A stretch of 64,000 nt of DNA. It comes from Herbiconiux ginsengi (GTDB lineage Bacteria; Actinomycetota; Actinomycetes; Actinomycetales; Microbacteriaceae). This document shows, one piece after another, positions 41,150 to 49,424 of the stretch; position 1 is the stretch's first letter; each line of letters begins with the position of its first letter. The stretch covers positions 1,336,960 to 1,400,959 of the forward strand of contig NZ_FNPZ01000001.1 of NCBI RefSeq assembly GCF_900107435.1, read 5' to 3'. The notes under the pieces were generated by a model. It ran no database searches, was not told where the DNA came from, and was given only the letters and a program-made list of their open reading frames with translations. The translations under genes and the position numbers were made by a program.

Positions 41150-42947
41150 CTTCCGCATCGGCGACGAGCACTTCCTGCTCGACGGCGAACCGTTCCGCAT
41201 CCTCTCGGGTGCCCTGCACTACTTCCGGGTGCATCCGGATCTCTGGCGCGACCGCATCCGCAAGGCCCGCCAGATGGGCCTCAACACGATCGAGACCTAC
41301 GTGGCCTGGAACGCGCACGCGCCGCGCGAGGGCGAGTTCGACCTCAGCGGTGGGCTCGACCTGGGCCGCTTCCTCGACGACGTGGCGGCCGAGGGCATGC
41401 ACGCGATCGTGCGCCCCGGCCCCTACATCTGTGCCGAGTGGGACAACGGCGGGCTGCCGGCCTGGCTCTTCGAGTCGGGCACGGTGGGCGTGCGTCGCGA
41501 CGAGCCCCAGTACCTCGCGGCCGTGTCGCAGTATCTCGAGCAGCTGGCCCCGGTGCTCGTGCCGCGGCAGATCGACCAGGGTGGCCCGATCATCCTGGTG
41601 CAGATCGAGAACGAGTACGGGGCCTACGGCTCCGACCCCGTGTACCTGCAGAAGCTGGTGGAGATGAACCGGCGGATCGGGCTCACGGTGCCGTTCACGA
41701 CGGTCGACCAGCCCACGGCGCAGATGCTCGAAGACGGCAGCCTGCCTAGCCTGCACAAGACGGCCTCGTTCGGTTCGCGTTCGGTGGAGCGGCTCGCGAC
41801 GCTGCGCGAGCACCAGCCGACCGGACCGCTGATGTGCTCCGAATTCTGGGACGGCTGGTTCGACCACTGGGGTGCCCATCACCACACCACGTCGGTCGCC
41901 CAGTCGGCTGAGGACCTCGACGACCTGCTCGCGGCCGGCGCGTCGGTGAACATCTACATGTTCCACGGCGGCACCAACTTCGGGTTCACCAACGGGGCGA
42001 ACGACAAGGGCGTGTACCAGCCGATCGTCACCTCCTACGACTATGACGCTCCGCTGGACGAGGCGGGCAACCCGACCGAGAAATACCACGCCTTCCGCGA
42101 GGTGCTGGCGAAGTACGGTTCGGTCTCCGGTCCCGCTCCCGAGGCGGCCGGCCCGGCGCGCACGCTCGACGTGCCGCTCGCCCGCTCGGTGGCCCTGTCC
42201 TCGGTGGTCGACCGCCTCGGTTCGTGGACGCCGCGTGAGGAGCTCCCCTCGATGGACTCGCTCGGCCGTTACACCGGGTTCGCGCTCTACCGCGCCGAGA
42301 TCGACATCGTCGGTCCCGCCGTGCTCGAGATCGACGAGGTGCGCGACCGCGCCCAGGTCTTTCTCGACGGCACGCCGATCGGTGTGTTCGCCCGCGACCA
42401 CCACGACCGGTCGATCGCCCTGCCGATGGATGCGCGGGGTGTGCTCGAGATCCTGGTCGAAGACCAGGGGCGGGTCGACTACGGCCCGCGCATCGGGGAG
42501 CCGAAGGGGCTCATCGGCAGTGCGCGCATCAACGGCGAACCCCTGCTGCGCTGGCTCGTTCTGCCGCTCGAACTCGACCCGACCGAGGGGGCGGATGCCT
42601 CGCAGGGCTTCTCCGGTGTGATCACGGCACTGTCCTCCGTGGCGCCGGGCGAGGCATCCGTCGTCTCCGGTCCGGCTTTCGCTCTGGGTCGCTTCGATCT
42701 CCCGCCGGTGCGGGCGGGTCAGTCGGCCGATCTCTTCCTCGACACCCGCTCGTGGGGCAAGGGCGTGGTGTGGGTGAACGGGTTCTGCCTCGGCCGCTAC
42801 TGGTCGCGGGGTCCGCAGCACACCCTCTACGTTCCGGCGCCGGTGCTCCGCGAGTCGGGCAACGAGATCGTGATCCTCGAGCTGCACTCCGCGGCCACCG
42901 CGGCCTCCTTCGTGCCGGCCCCGGAGCTCGGTCACACCGACTTCTGA
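41142..42947 (+). CDS. GH35 beta-galactosidase
   Basis: A 601-residue GH35 enzyme. The barrel contains RPGPYICAEWDNGGLPAWL, the acid/base E158 in VQIENEYG and the nucleophile E234 in CSEFWDGWFDHWG, followed by beta-galactosidase jelly-roll domains (GVVWVNGFCLGRYW). No signal peptide. Together with GH51 and the importer it fits uptake of arabinogalactan-type or pectic side-chain oligosaccharides. ATG 41142 is used; upstream in-frame sequence is GH51 coding in another frame. Confidence 0.92.
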   Translation: MSDFRIGDEHFLLDGEPFRILSGALHYFRVHPDLWRDRIRKARQMGLNTIETYVAWNAHAPREGEFDLSGGLDLGRFLDDVAAEGMHAIVRPGPYICAEWDNGGLPAWLFESGTVGVRRDEPQYLAAVSQYLEQLAPVLVPRQIDQGGPIILVQIENEYGAYGSDPVYLQKLVEMNRRIGLTVPFTTVDQPTAQMLEDGSLPSLHKTASFGSRSVERLATLREHQPTGPLMCSEFWDGWFDHWGAHHHTTSVAQSAEDLDDLLAAGASVNIYMFHGGTNFGFTNGANDKGVYQPIVTSYDYDAPLDEAGNPTEKYHAFREVLAKYGSVSGPAPEAAGPARTLDVPLARSVALSSVVDRLGSWTPREELPSMDSLGRYTGFALYRAEIDIVGPAVLEIDEVRDRAQVFLDGTPIGVFARDHHDRSIALPMDARGVLEILVEDQGRVDYGPRIGEPKGLIGSARINGEPLLRWLVLPLELDPTEGADASQGFSGVITALSSVAPGEASVVSGPAFALGRFDLPPVRAGQSADLFLDTRSWGKGVVWVNGFCLGRYWSRGPQHTLYVPAPVLRESGNEIVILELHSAATAASFVPAPELGHTDF

Positions 42948-42970
42948 CCGCGCGCGCCCGCGCGCCTCGT

Positions 42971-43031
42971 CGATTCGCCAAAACACGCCGCAACGTTCCC
43001 CGCCATTCCGGCAGAAATTGGCGATTCGGCG
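42971..43031. repeat. Dispersed inverted-repeat element, copy B
   Basis: A 61-base element starting CGATTCGCCAAAACACGCCG, with TTGGCGATTCG near its right end so that TCGCCAA/TTGGCGA can pair. It is about 85 percent identical, in the same orientation, to the copy at 43990. It lies just after the GH35 stop and may also end that transcript. Confidence 0.8.
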
Positions 43032-43085
43032 TCGACCTGTGGAGAACGCGACGCACGGATGCGCGGGATGCGGCATCGTGTGCGG

Positions 43086-43979
43086 ATGAGTCCGCGATCG
43101 CCACGCCCGCAGGTGTTTCCCGAGAGGGCGTTCACCGTCGCCGAGGCGCGCGCCAACGGTGTGCGGGAGCGGCGGCTTCGGGCGCGGGACCTCAGTGCGC
43201 CGTTCCCCGGCATCCGCGTCGTCGCCGGCGATGCCCCGCTCGACTTCGTGGGCCGATGCCGCGCCCTGGTGCCGCGCCTTCCCCCCGGCGCGGCGATCAG
43301 CCATGCCAGCGCGGCGGAACTTCACCGGTTGCCGCTTCCCTCGCGGCTGCGCGGCGAAGCCATCCACACCCTCGTCCCGCCCCCGCATCGAGCGATCCGG
43401 ATGCGCGGCGTCGTGGGGCACGAGCGCCCGCTCGGTCCCGACGAGGTCACCCGTCTCGCCGGGATTCCCGTCACAACGGTGGTGCGCACGTGGCTCGACC
43501 TCGCCGACCAGATGACGACTGCTGAACTGGTCGCGACCGGCGACCACATCATCCATCGTGACCTGCCGCTCGCCAGTCGGGAGGAACTGGCTCGGGCCCT
43601 TGCCACGCGAACGTCCCGACGGGGAATCCGATCCCTGCGCAGCGCGCTCGGACTGCTGGACGACCTCGCCGAATCGCCGCGGGAGTCGCTCCTTCGCGTG
43701 CTCCTCATCGAGGCCGGGCTCCCACGCCCGCAGACGCAGCTCGAGATATTCGACTCCCACGGGTTGTTCGTCGCGCGGGTCGACCTCGCCTACCCCGAAC
43801 GCCGCGTCGCGATCGAGTACGAGGGCGACCACCACCGCACCGACAAGGCTCAGTGGCGGAAGGACATCACCCGGGTGCAGCGCCTGCACGCGCTCGGATG
43901 GACCGTGATCCGGGTGACGCAGGCCGACCTCGTCGCGTCTGCCGCGCTCCTGCGAGACCTGCGTGCCCTCCTCGGGTGA
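43086..43979 (+). CDS. DUF559-type endonuclease-fold protein with AbiEi-like N-terminus
   Basis: A 297-residue protein. The N-terminal part (PERAFTVAEARANGVRERRL) resembles the winged-helix antitoxin-like domain seen before DUF559. The C-terminal part has the restriction-endonuclease-like core RVDLAYPERRVAIEYEGDHH, whose D...E-x-E spacing supplies a probable metal site, followed by W-RKDITRVQRLHALGW. Such genes are common and scattered in actinobacteria, with unproven function. An in-frame ATG at 43059 is an alternative start; neither has a good ribosome site. It is bracketed by repeat copies B and C. Confidence 0.7.
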   Translation: MSPRSPRPQVFPERAFTVAEARANGVRERRLRARDLSAPFPGIRVVAGDAPLDFVGRCRALVPRLPPGAAISHASAAELHRLPLPSRLRGEAIHTLVPPPHRAIRMRGVVGHERPLGPDEVTRLAGIPVTTVVRTWLDLADQMTTAELVATGDHIIHRDLPLASREELARALATRTSRRGIRSLRSALGLLDDLAESPRESLLRVLLIEAGLPRPQTQLEIFDSHGLFVARVDLAYPERRVAIEYEGDHHRTDKAQWRKDITRVQRLHALGWTVIRVTQADLVASAALLRDLRALLG

Positions 43980-43989
43980 GCGGCCGCAC

Positions 43990-44050
43990 CGAATCGCCAA
44001 GACACGCCGCAACGTCGACCGTCATTCCGACAGAATTTGGCGATTCGACG
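43990..44050. repeat. Dispersed inverted-repeat element, copy C
   Basis: A 61-base element starting CGAATCGCCAAGACACGCCG and ending TTGGCGATTCGACG. The 11-base ends CGAATCGCCAA and TTGGCGATTCG are perfect inverted repeats. It matches copy B in direct orientation, 1019 bp away; a further fragment GATTCGCCAAAAATGC occurs at about 44111. Confidence 0.8.
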
Positions 44051-44172
44051 AGTGTGCTCGCGACGAGGCCGTCTGGGAATCCGCGGTGTCCGGATTGACA
44101 GGGGAGGCGGGATTCGCCAAAAATGCAGCGAGAGGCCGTGAACATCATGGTCGTCGACGAACGGGAACACCG

Positions 44173-44616
44173 ATGACACCGAGCGCTGAGGCAGCCGACG
44201 ACACGCGCGTGCAGACGGTGGCGAAGGAGCTCGTGGCGTTCCGTTCGGTGCTCCGGGCCCAGGGCAGGCTGGTGCTCGGCGGTCGCGTGGTGCTGCTGGG
44301 TGATGACGACGATGCGGTCGTGGTCGCGCGGGCGCTTCTGGCCATCGGTGTGCAGGAGCTCACTCTCGCGGCGGCGGATCCCGCCCTGCGGGACGTTGCG
44401 GCGCAGCTGCTCGGCGACCGCTCGTCTCGCGACGTCACGGTGGCGACGGGCCCCGAATTGCTCGCGCAGTGGCAGAGCGCTCACGGCGTGGTCGATGCGC
44501 GGCCTGCGACTGAGGCGTCGTTGCCGCTCGACCCCGCGCTCCTTGCGCCGGGCGCCTGGCTGATCCGCTGCCGACGGCCGCATCCCGACGCCTCCTTCGT
44601 GGTCTCGCAGCCCTGA
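44173..44616 (+). CDS. Hypothetical protein with a Rossmann-like half-motif (147 aa)
   Basis: The frame from ATG 44173 gives a 147-residue soluble protein. Residues 30-60 read GRVVLLGDDDDAVVVARALL followed by AIGVQELTLAA, a strand-loop-helix-strand pattern like the start of a ThiF or dinucleotide-binding fold but with Asp residues where glycines are expected. I do not recognise a family. The ribosome site (CGGGAA) is weak. It converges on the quinone-oxidoreductase gene across a terminator-like structure. Confidence 0.55.
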   Translation: MTPSAEAADDTRVQTVAKELVAFRSVLRAQGRLVLGGRVVLLGDDDDAVVVARALLAIGVQELTLAAADPALRDVAAQLLGDRSSRDVTVATGPELLAQWQSAHGVVDARPATEASLPLDPALLAPGAWLIRCRRPHPDASFVVSQP

Positions 44617-44640
44617 GCACGCGCGTCGCGCCCTGACCGC

Positions 44641-44721
44641 CGCCCGAAACGACGGAGATTCCGCCGAAAGACGGAATCGATGAAGCCTCGGCCCGTCGAT
44701 GGCGTGAGACTCCGTCGGGCG
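44641..44721. terminator. Nested stem-loop between convergent genes
   Basis: CGCCCG and GACGGAG (44641-44657) pair with CTCCGTCGGGCG (44710-44721) across a small bulge. Within it GATTCCG (44657-44663) and CGGAATC (44672-44678) form a second hairpin. Located in the gap between two genes that end toward each other. Confidence 0.6.
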
Positions 44722-44746
44722 GAACGCCGAGCCGACAGATGCAGCG

Positions 44747-45697
44747 TCAGGCGCTCGGGTCGAGGATGATCTTGCCGCGGTGCTCGCCCGACATGCTCGC
44801 CCGCTGCGCCTCGGCGGCGGCCGAGAGCGGGTAGCGGGCGCCGATCTCGACCTCGAAGTCGCCGAGCTCCATCAGTTCGAGCGTCACTCCGTAGGCTTCG
44901 GCGCGCAGGGCCTGCTCTTCGGCGGTGAGCGGCAGCGGATTGCCGCCCGCCCAGGCCTGGATGCCCAGCTCCGCGGCGCGCGCGCCCACCACGACGGTGC
45001 CGATCTTCGAGCGGTCGGCCACCAGCGCGAAGGAGGCCTCGAGCGCCTCGTCGGTGCCCGCGGCGTCGAGCACGATGTCGATCGGGCCGGGAGCGGCAGC
45101 GCGGATGTTCTGCAGCAGTCCGGGGCCGTACTCCACTGGGATCGCACCCAGCTCGCCCATCCGTGCCTGGTTGCGCTCGCCGCCGGTGGCGACGACCGTT
45201 GCGCCCCAGTTGCGGGCGAACTGGATGGCGGCCTGCCCGACCGCGCCCGATCCCGCGTGGATCAGCACGACCGAGCCCACCTCCACACCGAGCGTCCGTA
45301 GAGCCTGGTAGGCAGTCGAGGCCGGCACGCCGATGGCCGCCGCCTCGTCCCAGCCGACTCCGGCGGGCTTCCGCACCAGCTGAGCCGCGGATGCGATGAC
45401 GTGCGTCGCGTAGGTGCCGTGCGCCCCGCGCAGCACCACCTGGTCGCCCGTGACCCAGTCGGTCACGCCGGCGCCGACGGCGACCACGACGCCCGACGCA
45501 TCCGACCCCGGCACGCGCGGCGCGGTGAGGGGCGAACTCGCCCGTGCTCCCGACCGCAGCTTCGAGTCGATCGGATTCACTCCGACGGCCCGCGTCTCGA
45601 CCACCACGCCGTCCGCAGGCGCCGAGGGCATCGGCACCTCGACGTACGAGAGCACCTCCGGTCCGCCGAACTCGCTGTACTGCACCTGTGCGCTCAT
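44747..45697 (-). CDS. Zinc-independent NADPH:quinone-reductase-like MDR oxidoreductase
   Basis: A 316-residue medium-chain dehydrogenase. It has an N-terminal GroES-like domain (GGPEVLSYVEVPMPSAPADG, VGVNPIDSKLRSG, PGSDASGVV) and the nucleotide-binding motif AGSGAVGQAAIQFAR near residues 148-162. The zinc-ligand Cys/His residues of alcohol dehydrogenases are absent. Such enzymes reduce quinones or enones. Single gene, divergent from the membrane-anchored hypothetical at 45866. Confidence 0.85.
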   Translation of the reverse strand: MSAQVQYSEFGGPEVLSYVEVPMPSAPADGVVVETRAVGVNPIDSKLRSGARASSPLTAPRVPGSDASGVVVAVGAGVTDWVTGDQVVLRGAHGTYATHVIASAAQLVRKPAGVGWDEAAAIGVPASTAYQALRTLGVEVGSVVLIHAGSGAVGQAAIQFARNWGATVVATGGERNQARMGELGAIPVEYGPGLLQNIRAAAPGPIDIVLDAAGTDEALEASFALVADRSKIGTVVVGARAAELGIQAWAGGNPLPLTAEEQALRAEAYGVTLELMELGDFEVEIGARYPLSAAAEAQRASMSGEHRGKIILDPSA

Positions 45698-45865
45698 GTT
45701 GCTCCTCTTCGTGCCGTCCCCACCCCATCCAATCACCCCGCCGGGAGGCCGATCGCCCGCGTCAGACGTTCGGAACGCCGCAACGGCATCCACCGTCGCG
45801 TATCGGCCGCCGAAGCGCGCGGACGCGCCGCCGCCTCGCAGCGGAGCCCGGGTAGCCTGGAGGAG

Positions 45866-46429
45866 ATGAGCGTTTCTGACAGCCGCACCTGGCGGCTCTT
45901 CGCCCCGAAGAAGCCGCCGCGCCTGCCTCCCAAGGGGGAGCGGTGGGGCGGACTGCTGCGGCCGGCGACCCTGGTCACCGTCGGTGTCGTGGGGGCGGTC
46001 GTCGCCGCGGTCTGGATCGGCGTCGCCGTCGCACGGCCGAGCGCACCCACCACGCTCGAGGGCGTGACCGCCGAGGTCATGACCGAGGTCGACACCGTCA
46101 CCGGCCTCCTGGGCGACCCGGTCGGGCCGGCGGATGACGCGACCGACGTCATCCCGTGTCCCGACGGCGGTGCCGGGCAGCAGTACGTCGTCACCCGCAC
46201 CGAGACGCTGCCCGCCTCCGTGAGCCCCGGCGACGCGATCGACACCATCACCGCGGCATACGAACAGCGCGAATGGAAGGTCAGCTCCTCGCCCTTCGGC
46301 ACCGAAGGCGGTCGCGAAGCGCTCGTGATCGGCAAGAACCTCGTGCCGGTGGAGCTCACGCTCGCGCCCGACGACACGGCTGTGAAGGCGACGATCCACA
46401 GCGAATCGCGCTGCACCGCGGCGGGCTGA
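45866..46429 (+). CDS. Membrane-anchored hypothetical protein (187 aa)
   Basis: A Pro/Lys-rich cytoplasmic start (FAPKKPPRLPPKGERW) is followed by one transmembrane helix at about 34-54 (TLVTVGVVGAVVAAVWIGVA). The remaining 130 residues should lie outside the cell and contain two cysteines (VIPCPDGG and SESRCTAAG) that may pair. The pattern V-T-R-T-E...AIDTITAAYEQREWKV recalls small actinobacterial lipoprotein-like or LppA-type domains, but no family is certain. GGAGGAG abuts the ATG. Confidence 0.65.
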   Translation: MSVSDSRTWRLFAPKKPPRLPPKGERWGGLLRPATLVTVGVVGAVVAAVWIGVAVARPSAPTTLEGVTAEVMTEVDTVTGLLGDPVGPADDATDVIPCPDGGAGQQYVVTRTETLPASVSPGDAIDTITAAYEQREWKVSSSPFGTEGGREALVIGKNLVPVELTLAPDDTAVKATIHSESRCTAAG

Positions 46430-46479
46430 CCCGCGCGGCACCGGTCGGCGCGCATTGGTCAAGACCCCCGTTAGTGGTG

Positions 46480-46508
46480 TTGGCTGATGCCGCATTCGTC
46501 GGTACGGT
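46480..46508 (+). promoter_or_regulatory. Possible promoter of the 97-aa gene
   Basis: TTGGCT (46480-46485), 17 bases, TACGGT (46503-46508), then 24 bases to the ATG with AAAGGGG in between. Matches are moderate. Confidence 0.35.
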
Positions 46509-46532
46509 CAGGTACCCGGCGAAAGGGGAACG

Positions 46533-46826
46533 ATGGAGATGACCGTCCTCGTCGCGTGCCACGAGGAGTGGGTGCTGTCCCCGGTCGCGGATCGTGATGC
46601 GCTCTCCCGAGAGATCGCCTCGGTGGCGGAGAACGGCGGCGGCTTCCTTGATTTCCTCGTACTGGGAGACGTGCTTTACACGCTCCTGGTGAGTGAACCG
46701 ATTTCGATTCACATGGCGAGACGACAGATCGAGCGAACTGACCTGCCGGTCTACCCGGCCCCCCGGTTCATCGTGTCTCGTTGTCACCACGGCGCTGGAG
46801 GCGGAACCGCCGAGAGCGTCACGTGA
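46533..46826 (+). CDS. Small hypothetical protein (97 aa)
   Basis: A 97-residue frame with a well-placed AAAGGGG four bases before ATG. The predicted fold is alpha/beta with a hydrophobic centre (GGGFLDFLVLGDVLYTLLVS) and a late PVYPAPRF segment. No family recognised. The SPVADRDALSREI stretch and small size would suit a conserved Microbacteriaceae protein of unknown role. It converges on the AraC-type gene at 46872. Confidence 0.55.
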   Translation: MEMTVLVACHEEWVLSPVADRDALSREIASVAENGGGFLDFLVLGDVLYTLLVSEPISIHMARRQIERTDLPVYPAPRFIVSRCHHGAGGGTAESVT

Positions 46827-46871
46827 AGTGGCACAGGCGGCGCGATCCTGGCGACGAGAGAAGTCTCGGGG

Positions 46872-47804
46872 CTATCGGCCGGCCGGATCTTCGCCGATGC
46901 GTGCACCCACGTTGGTCGATCCGTGACCGGGTTCCGTGCCGGTGGTGGCGTGCCTGCGGAGTGATTCCCGCATCCAGCGCACACTCGTGTATCCCGTGCT
47001 GCTCGCGATCGATCTCAAATCCTCTGACGACTGGGGAGCGGCGCGTGCGAGCAGGTCTCGCGCTGACCGGGCGCGCTCGCGCGCGATCTCTGCCCGCACC
47101 GAGGTCCCGCGCTGAGAAAGCGCGCGTCGCAGTGTTCGCTCGGACACGTTCAAGCGCCGCGCCAGAACGCCGACGGACAAGCGCGGGTCACGAGCCTCGC
47201 GACGGATCATCCCCAGAGCCTCGTTGACAAGAGTCTCCTGACGGCTCGGCCGCACCGGAGGGGGCGGCTCTTGGAATGACGCCGCCAGAAGATGCTCGAT
47301 CGCGATACGGAAGTCGGCGAACGCGGCATCCTGGGGGCTCACGGCGGAGGACAGCGCCGCGTTCACGGTGGCGATGAGGGCGGCGCGGTATCCGGATTCG
47401 TCGACGACCCGAATACTGCGCGAAAGGGCCGGCGAAGCCTGCATGCGATCAGAGGAGATCTCCATCCGGGCCGCGGGTGCCCTGGACCTCAATTCGAAAT
47501 GGTCGGACAGAGCCACCAGCGTGCATGTGCCCGGCTCGAGCCGGATCGGTTCGGCCTGCGCACCGGTCGTCAGCATCGTCTCGCCGTCGAGTTGAATGAT
47601 CGCCACGAAGCCGGAAGCATGACGATCTGCGCGGTGCGTGAGATGAGCCGTCGTGTGCCACACGCGCGCGACCTCGAAACCAGACGCACTCAGAGTATCC
47701 GCGAAGACCTGGACGGACTGCTGCGGCGCGATCCATTGCCCCCGGCCTTCGAACCACTGGGCCGCAGCACCGTCCCGTTTCGCGACCCCACGCTCCACTC
47801 GCAC
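46872..47804 (-). CDS. AraC-family transcriptional regulator
   Basis: A regulator of up to 310 residues. The N-terminal half is a cupin-like sensing domain (VARVWHTTAHLTHRADRHAS, LEPGTCTLVALSDHFELRS). The C-terminal AraC HTH covers about 195-295 (LSVGVLARRLNVSERTLRRAL and ASSTGYTSVRWMRESLRRHA). It is clearly related to the regulator at 48375-49424. The GTG start 10 bases after the end of the 36-residue peptide gene is tentative, because no strong ribosome site is seen; translation may depend on the upstream genes. Confidence 0.82.
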   Translation of the reverse strand: MRVERGVAKRDGAAAQWFEGRGQWIAPQQSVQVFADTLSASGFEVARVWHTTAHLTHRADRHASGFVAIIQLDGETMLTTGAQAEPIRLEPGTCTLVALSDHFELRSRAPAARMEISSDRMQASPALSRSIRVVDESGYRAALIATVNAALSSAVSPQDAAFADFRIAIEHLLAASFQEPPPPVRPSRQETLVNEALGMIRREARDPRLSVGVLARRLNVSERTLRRALSQRGTSVRAEIARERARSARDLLARAAPQSSEDLRSIASSTGYTSVRWMRESLRRHATTGTEPGHGSTNVGARIGEDPAGR

Positions 47805-47813
47805 GGGTGTCGT

Positions 47814-47924
47814 TCAGGGCTGGCGTGCGAAGGCGATGATCGTCAGCATGATGGCCGCGATCCCCGTCACGGCGATGGTCGAGAACTTGACGACGAACCA
47901 TTTGCTCACCGGCTCACGACTCAT
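47814..47924 (-). CDS. 36-residue single-span membrane peptide
   Basis: A short frame [20 protein letters not shown]... ending IIAFARQP, with a basic-aromatic start and one transmembrane helix of about 20 residues. Its ATG lies inside the last codons of tatA (11-base overlap) and its stop is 10 bases before the AraC gene, so it is placed like a true operon member. The function is unknown; it could stabilise TatA or be a regulatory leader. Confidence 0.5.
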   Translation of the reverse strand: MSREPVSKWFVVKFSTIAVTGIAAIMLTIIAFARQP

Positions 47925-48102
47925 TCGGCTGCTGTCGGTTCGGGTCATCGTCGGCCTCCCTTCCGGCTCGTGTCTCGTCCTTGAAGATCCGCATCGATTG
48001 GCCTAGCGACCTGCTCAAAGCGGGGAGTCGGGTGGCGCCGAACAAGAGCAGGATCACGGCGAGAATGATCACGAGATGCCACCCATTGAGGTTGCCGAGC
48101 AC
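47914..48102 (-). CDS. tatA: Stand-alone TatA-type twin-arginine translocase subunit
   Basis: A 62-residue protein. A short outside start (LGNLNGWH) is followed by the membrane helix [20 protein letters not shown]. The TatA hallmark Phe-Gly sits at the hinge before the amphipathic helix ([15 protein letters not shown]), and the tail is acidic. TatA oligomers form the protein-conducting element for folded Tat substrates. No tatC or tatB is adjacent, so this is an extra copy linked to AraC/LAL regulators. GTG 48102 is chosen because homologues start at this residue; upstream codons look noncoding. Confidence 0.8.
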   Translation of the reverse strand: MLGNLNGWHLVIILAVILLLFGATRLPALSRSLGQSMRIFKDETRAGREADDDPNRQQPNES

Positions 48103-48140
48103 GGTTGTCCAATCGATGAGGTGGGCGGTGAGAAGGGGGT

Positions 48141-48188
48141 GCGCCCCGCGGGTCTGGGTGCAGAGTTGGGACTCTGTCCGCGGGGCGC
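48141..48188 (-). terminator. Strong double hairpin between araC-type gene and tatA
   Basis: GCGCCCCGCGG (48141-48151) pairs exactly with CCGCGGGGCGC (48178-48188). Inside, CAGAGT (48161-48166) pairs with ACTCTG (48171-48176). It lies between the AraC gene end and the tatA start on the same strand, so it may end the first transcript or act as a cis-regulatory RNA for tatA. Confidence 0.65.
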
Positions 48189-48374
48189 GTGACGAGCGGG
48201 ATGGGGTCGCGACCGTCACTCGTCATCGTAAACAGGCCGGGAGGCGAGATGGCGAGCGCTGTGAGCATTGGAGCGGCCAGCCGTGGATTCTGTATCGCAT
48301 CTGCGGCGATTCGCCGCCGAACGGGACTCTGCGATGGTGTGTTGCTGGGCCCTGCCCGGCACTGGGCATTCCGG

Positions 48375-49424
48375 TCAGGCCTCGGGGTGGTCTCGCAGCG
48401 CGGCACGCATAGTCGTGACGTCCCGGAATCCCGCCAGGCGCGCTGCGTCCGTCAGCGTGAGCGGGTGACGGGAACTGGCGGATTGCAAGTGACTGCGCGC
48501 CATGGCGGCGCGAGCGGCACGGATCTCGGCCCGCGCTGTGCTGCCGTGGGAAGCGAAGATGCGGCGCAGATAGGGCGCCGAGATCCGGAGCTCGAGCGCG
48601 AGCGCGGTGACGGAGAACGCCGGGTCGATGGCGCGGCGGCTGATCACATCCCGGGCGAGTCGGTACAAGACCGCCTCGCGACCCGACCGGGCGGGATCGG
48701 CGGCGGTGGGAGTGGCATCGAGGAGCAGGGACGCGACGTGGTGGCGGAGCGCGAGACGGAATGCGGGAAACCCATGATCGTTCGGGTGCATGGTCGAGTT
48801 GAGGACGGTGTTCACCACTTCGACGAGCACGGCTCGGGCGCTGGGCGGAGGCGCATGGAACACGGCGCCCTCACTCAGCGACGATGCCACCAGTGGAGGA
48901 AGAGCGATGCCGGTCGTCTCCACCTCGATCTGCGCCGACGGTATGTCGCTGGACAGCGTGAAAGTGCTGCCGGTCGGGAGGTATGCCAGGTCTCCCGCTT
49001 CCAGAGCGGCGTCTGCTCCATTCGTTCGAGTGAAGCGAATCCGCGTGGTGCCTTCGATCTGGATGAGCAGCAGCGCCGTGCCACGTGGCCGGTGTGATTC
49101 GAGGCGACCCGAAGTGCGCCACGTGCGGGCTATGCGGAACTCCGGAGCGGTGATCTCGTCGGCGAACAGCTGGAGGTCGCGCGCAGTCGCCTGGTAGCCG
49201 CGCTCCGCGAACCAAGCGACCGCGTCGGCGTTCCGGCGCGCCACACCTCGGACCGCGGTGCGGGCGCCGACGACGCCGTCCGGCGTCGTCGACCGGCGTG
49301 AGGGAAGCGGGCTGCCGTCGCGATGCGGCTGAACGAAGGAAGGCACGAGGGAAGCGTGTCCTCGGGAGCGCCTGAATCGATTCACGACCCTCGTTTTATC
49401 GCACCGGAAATCACCCTCTGTCAC
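48375..49424 (-). CDS. AraC-family transcriptional regulator (paralogue)
   Basis: A regulator of up to 349 residues with the same two-part design as the 46872 protein. The sensing domain (AWFAERGYQATARDLQLFAD, IARTWRTSGRLESHRPRGTA, LEAGDLAYLPTGSTFTLSS) is followed by a C-terminal HTH (FSVTALALELRISAPYLRRIF). The GTG start overlaps the LAL gene stop as GTGA, so LAL and AraC are translationally coupled. The first 60 residues are basic and poorly ordered, and a later start is possible. Confidence 0.82.
   Translation of the reverse strand: MTEGDFRCDKTRVVNRFRRSRGHASLVPSFVQPHRDGSPLPSRRSTTPDGVVGARTAVRGVARRNADAVAWFAERGYQATARDLQLFADEITAPEFRIARTWRTSGRLESHRPRGTALLLIQIEGTTRIRFTRTNGADAALEAGDLAYLPTGSTFTLSSDIPSAQIEVETTGIALPPLVASSLSEGAVFHAPPPSARAVLVEVVNTVLNSTMHPNDHGFPAFRLALRHHVASLLLDATPTAADPARSGREAVLYRLARDVISRRAIDPAFSVTALALELRISAPYLRRIFASHGSTARAEIRAARAAMARSHLQSASSRHPLTLTDAARLAGFRDVTTMRAALRDHPEA

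Noticed and set aside
47292-47984. 230-codon plus-strand frame over the AraC gene and tatA
   Set aside because: Antisense shadow; the minus strand has AraC and TatA signatures.
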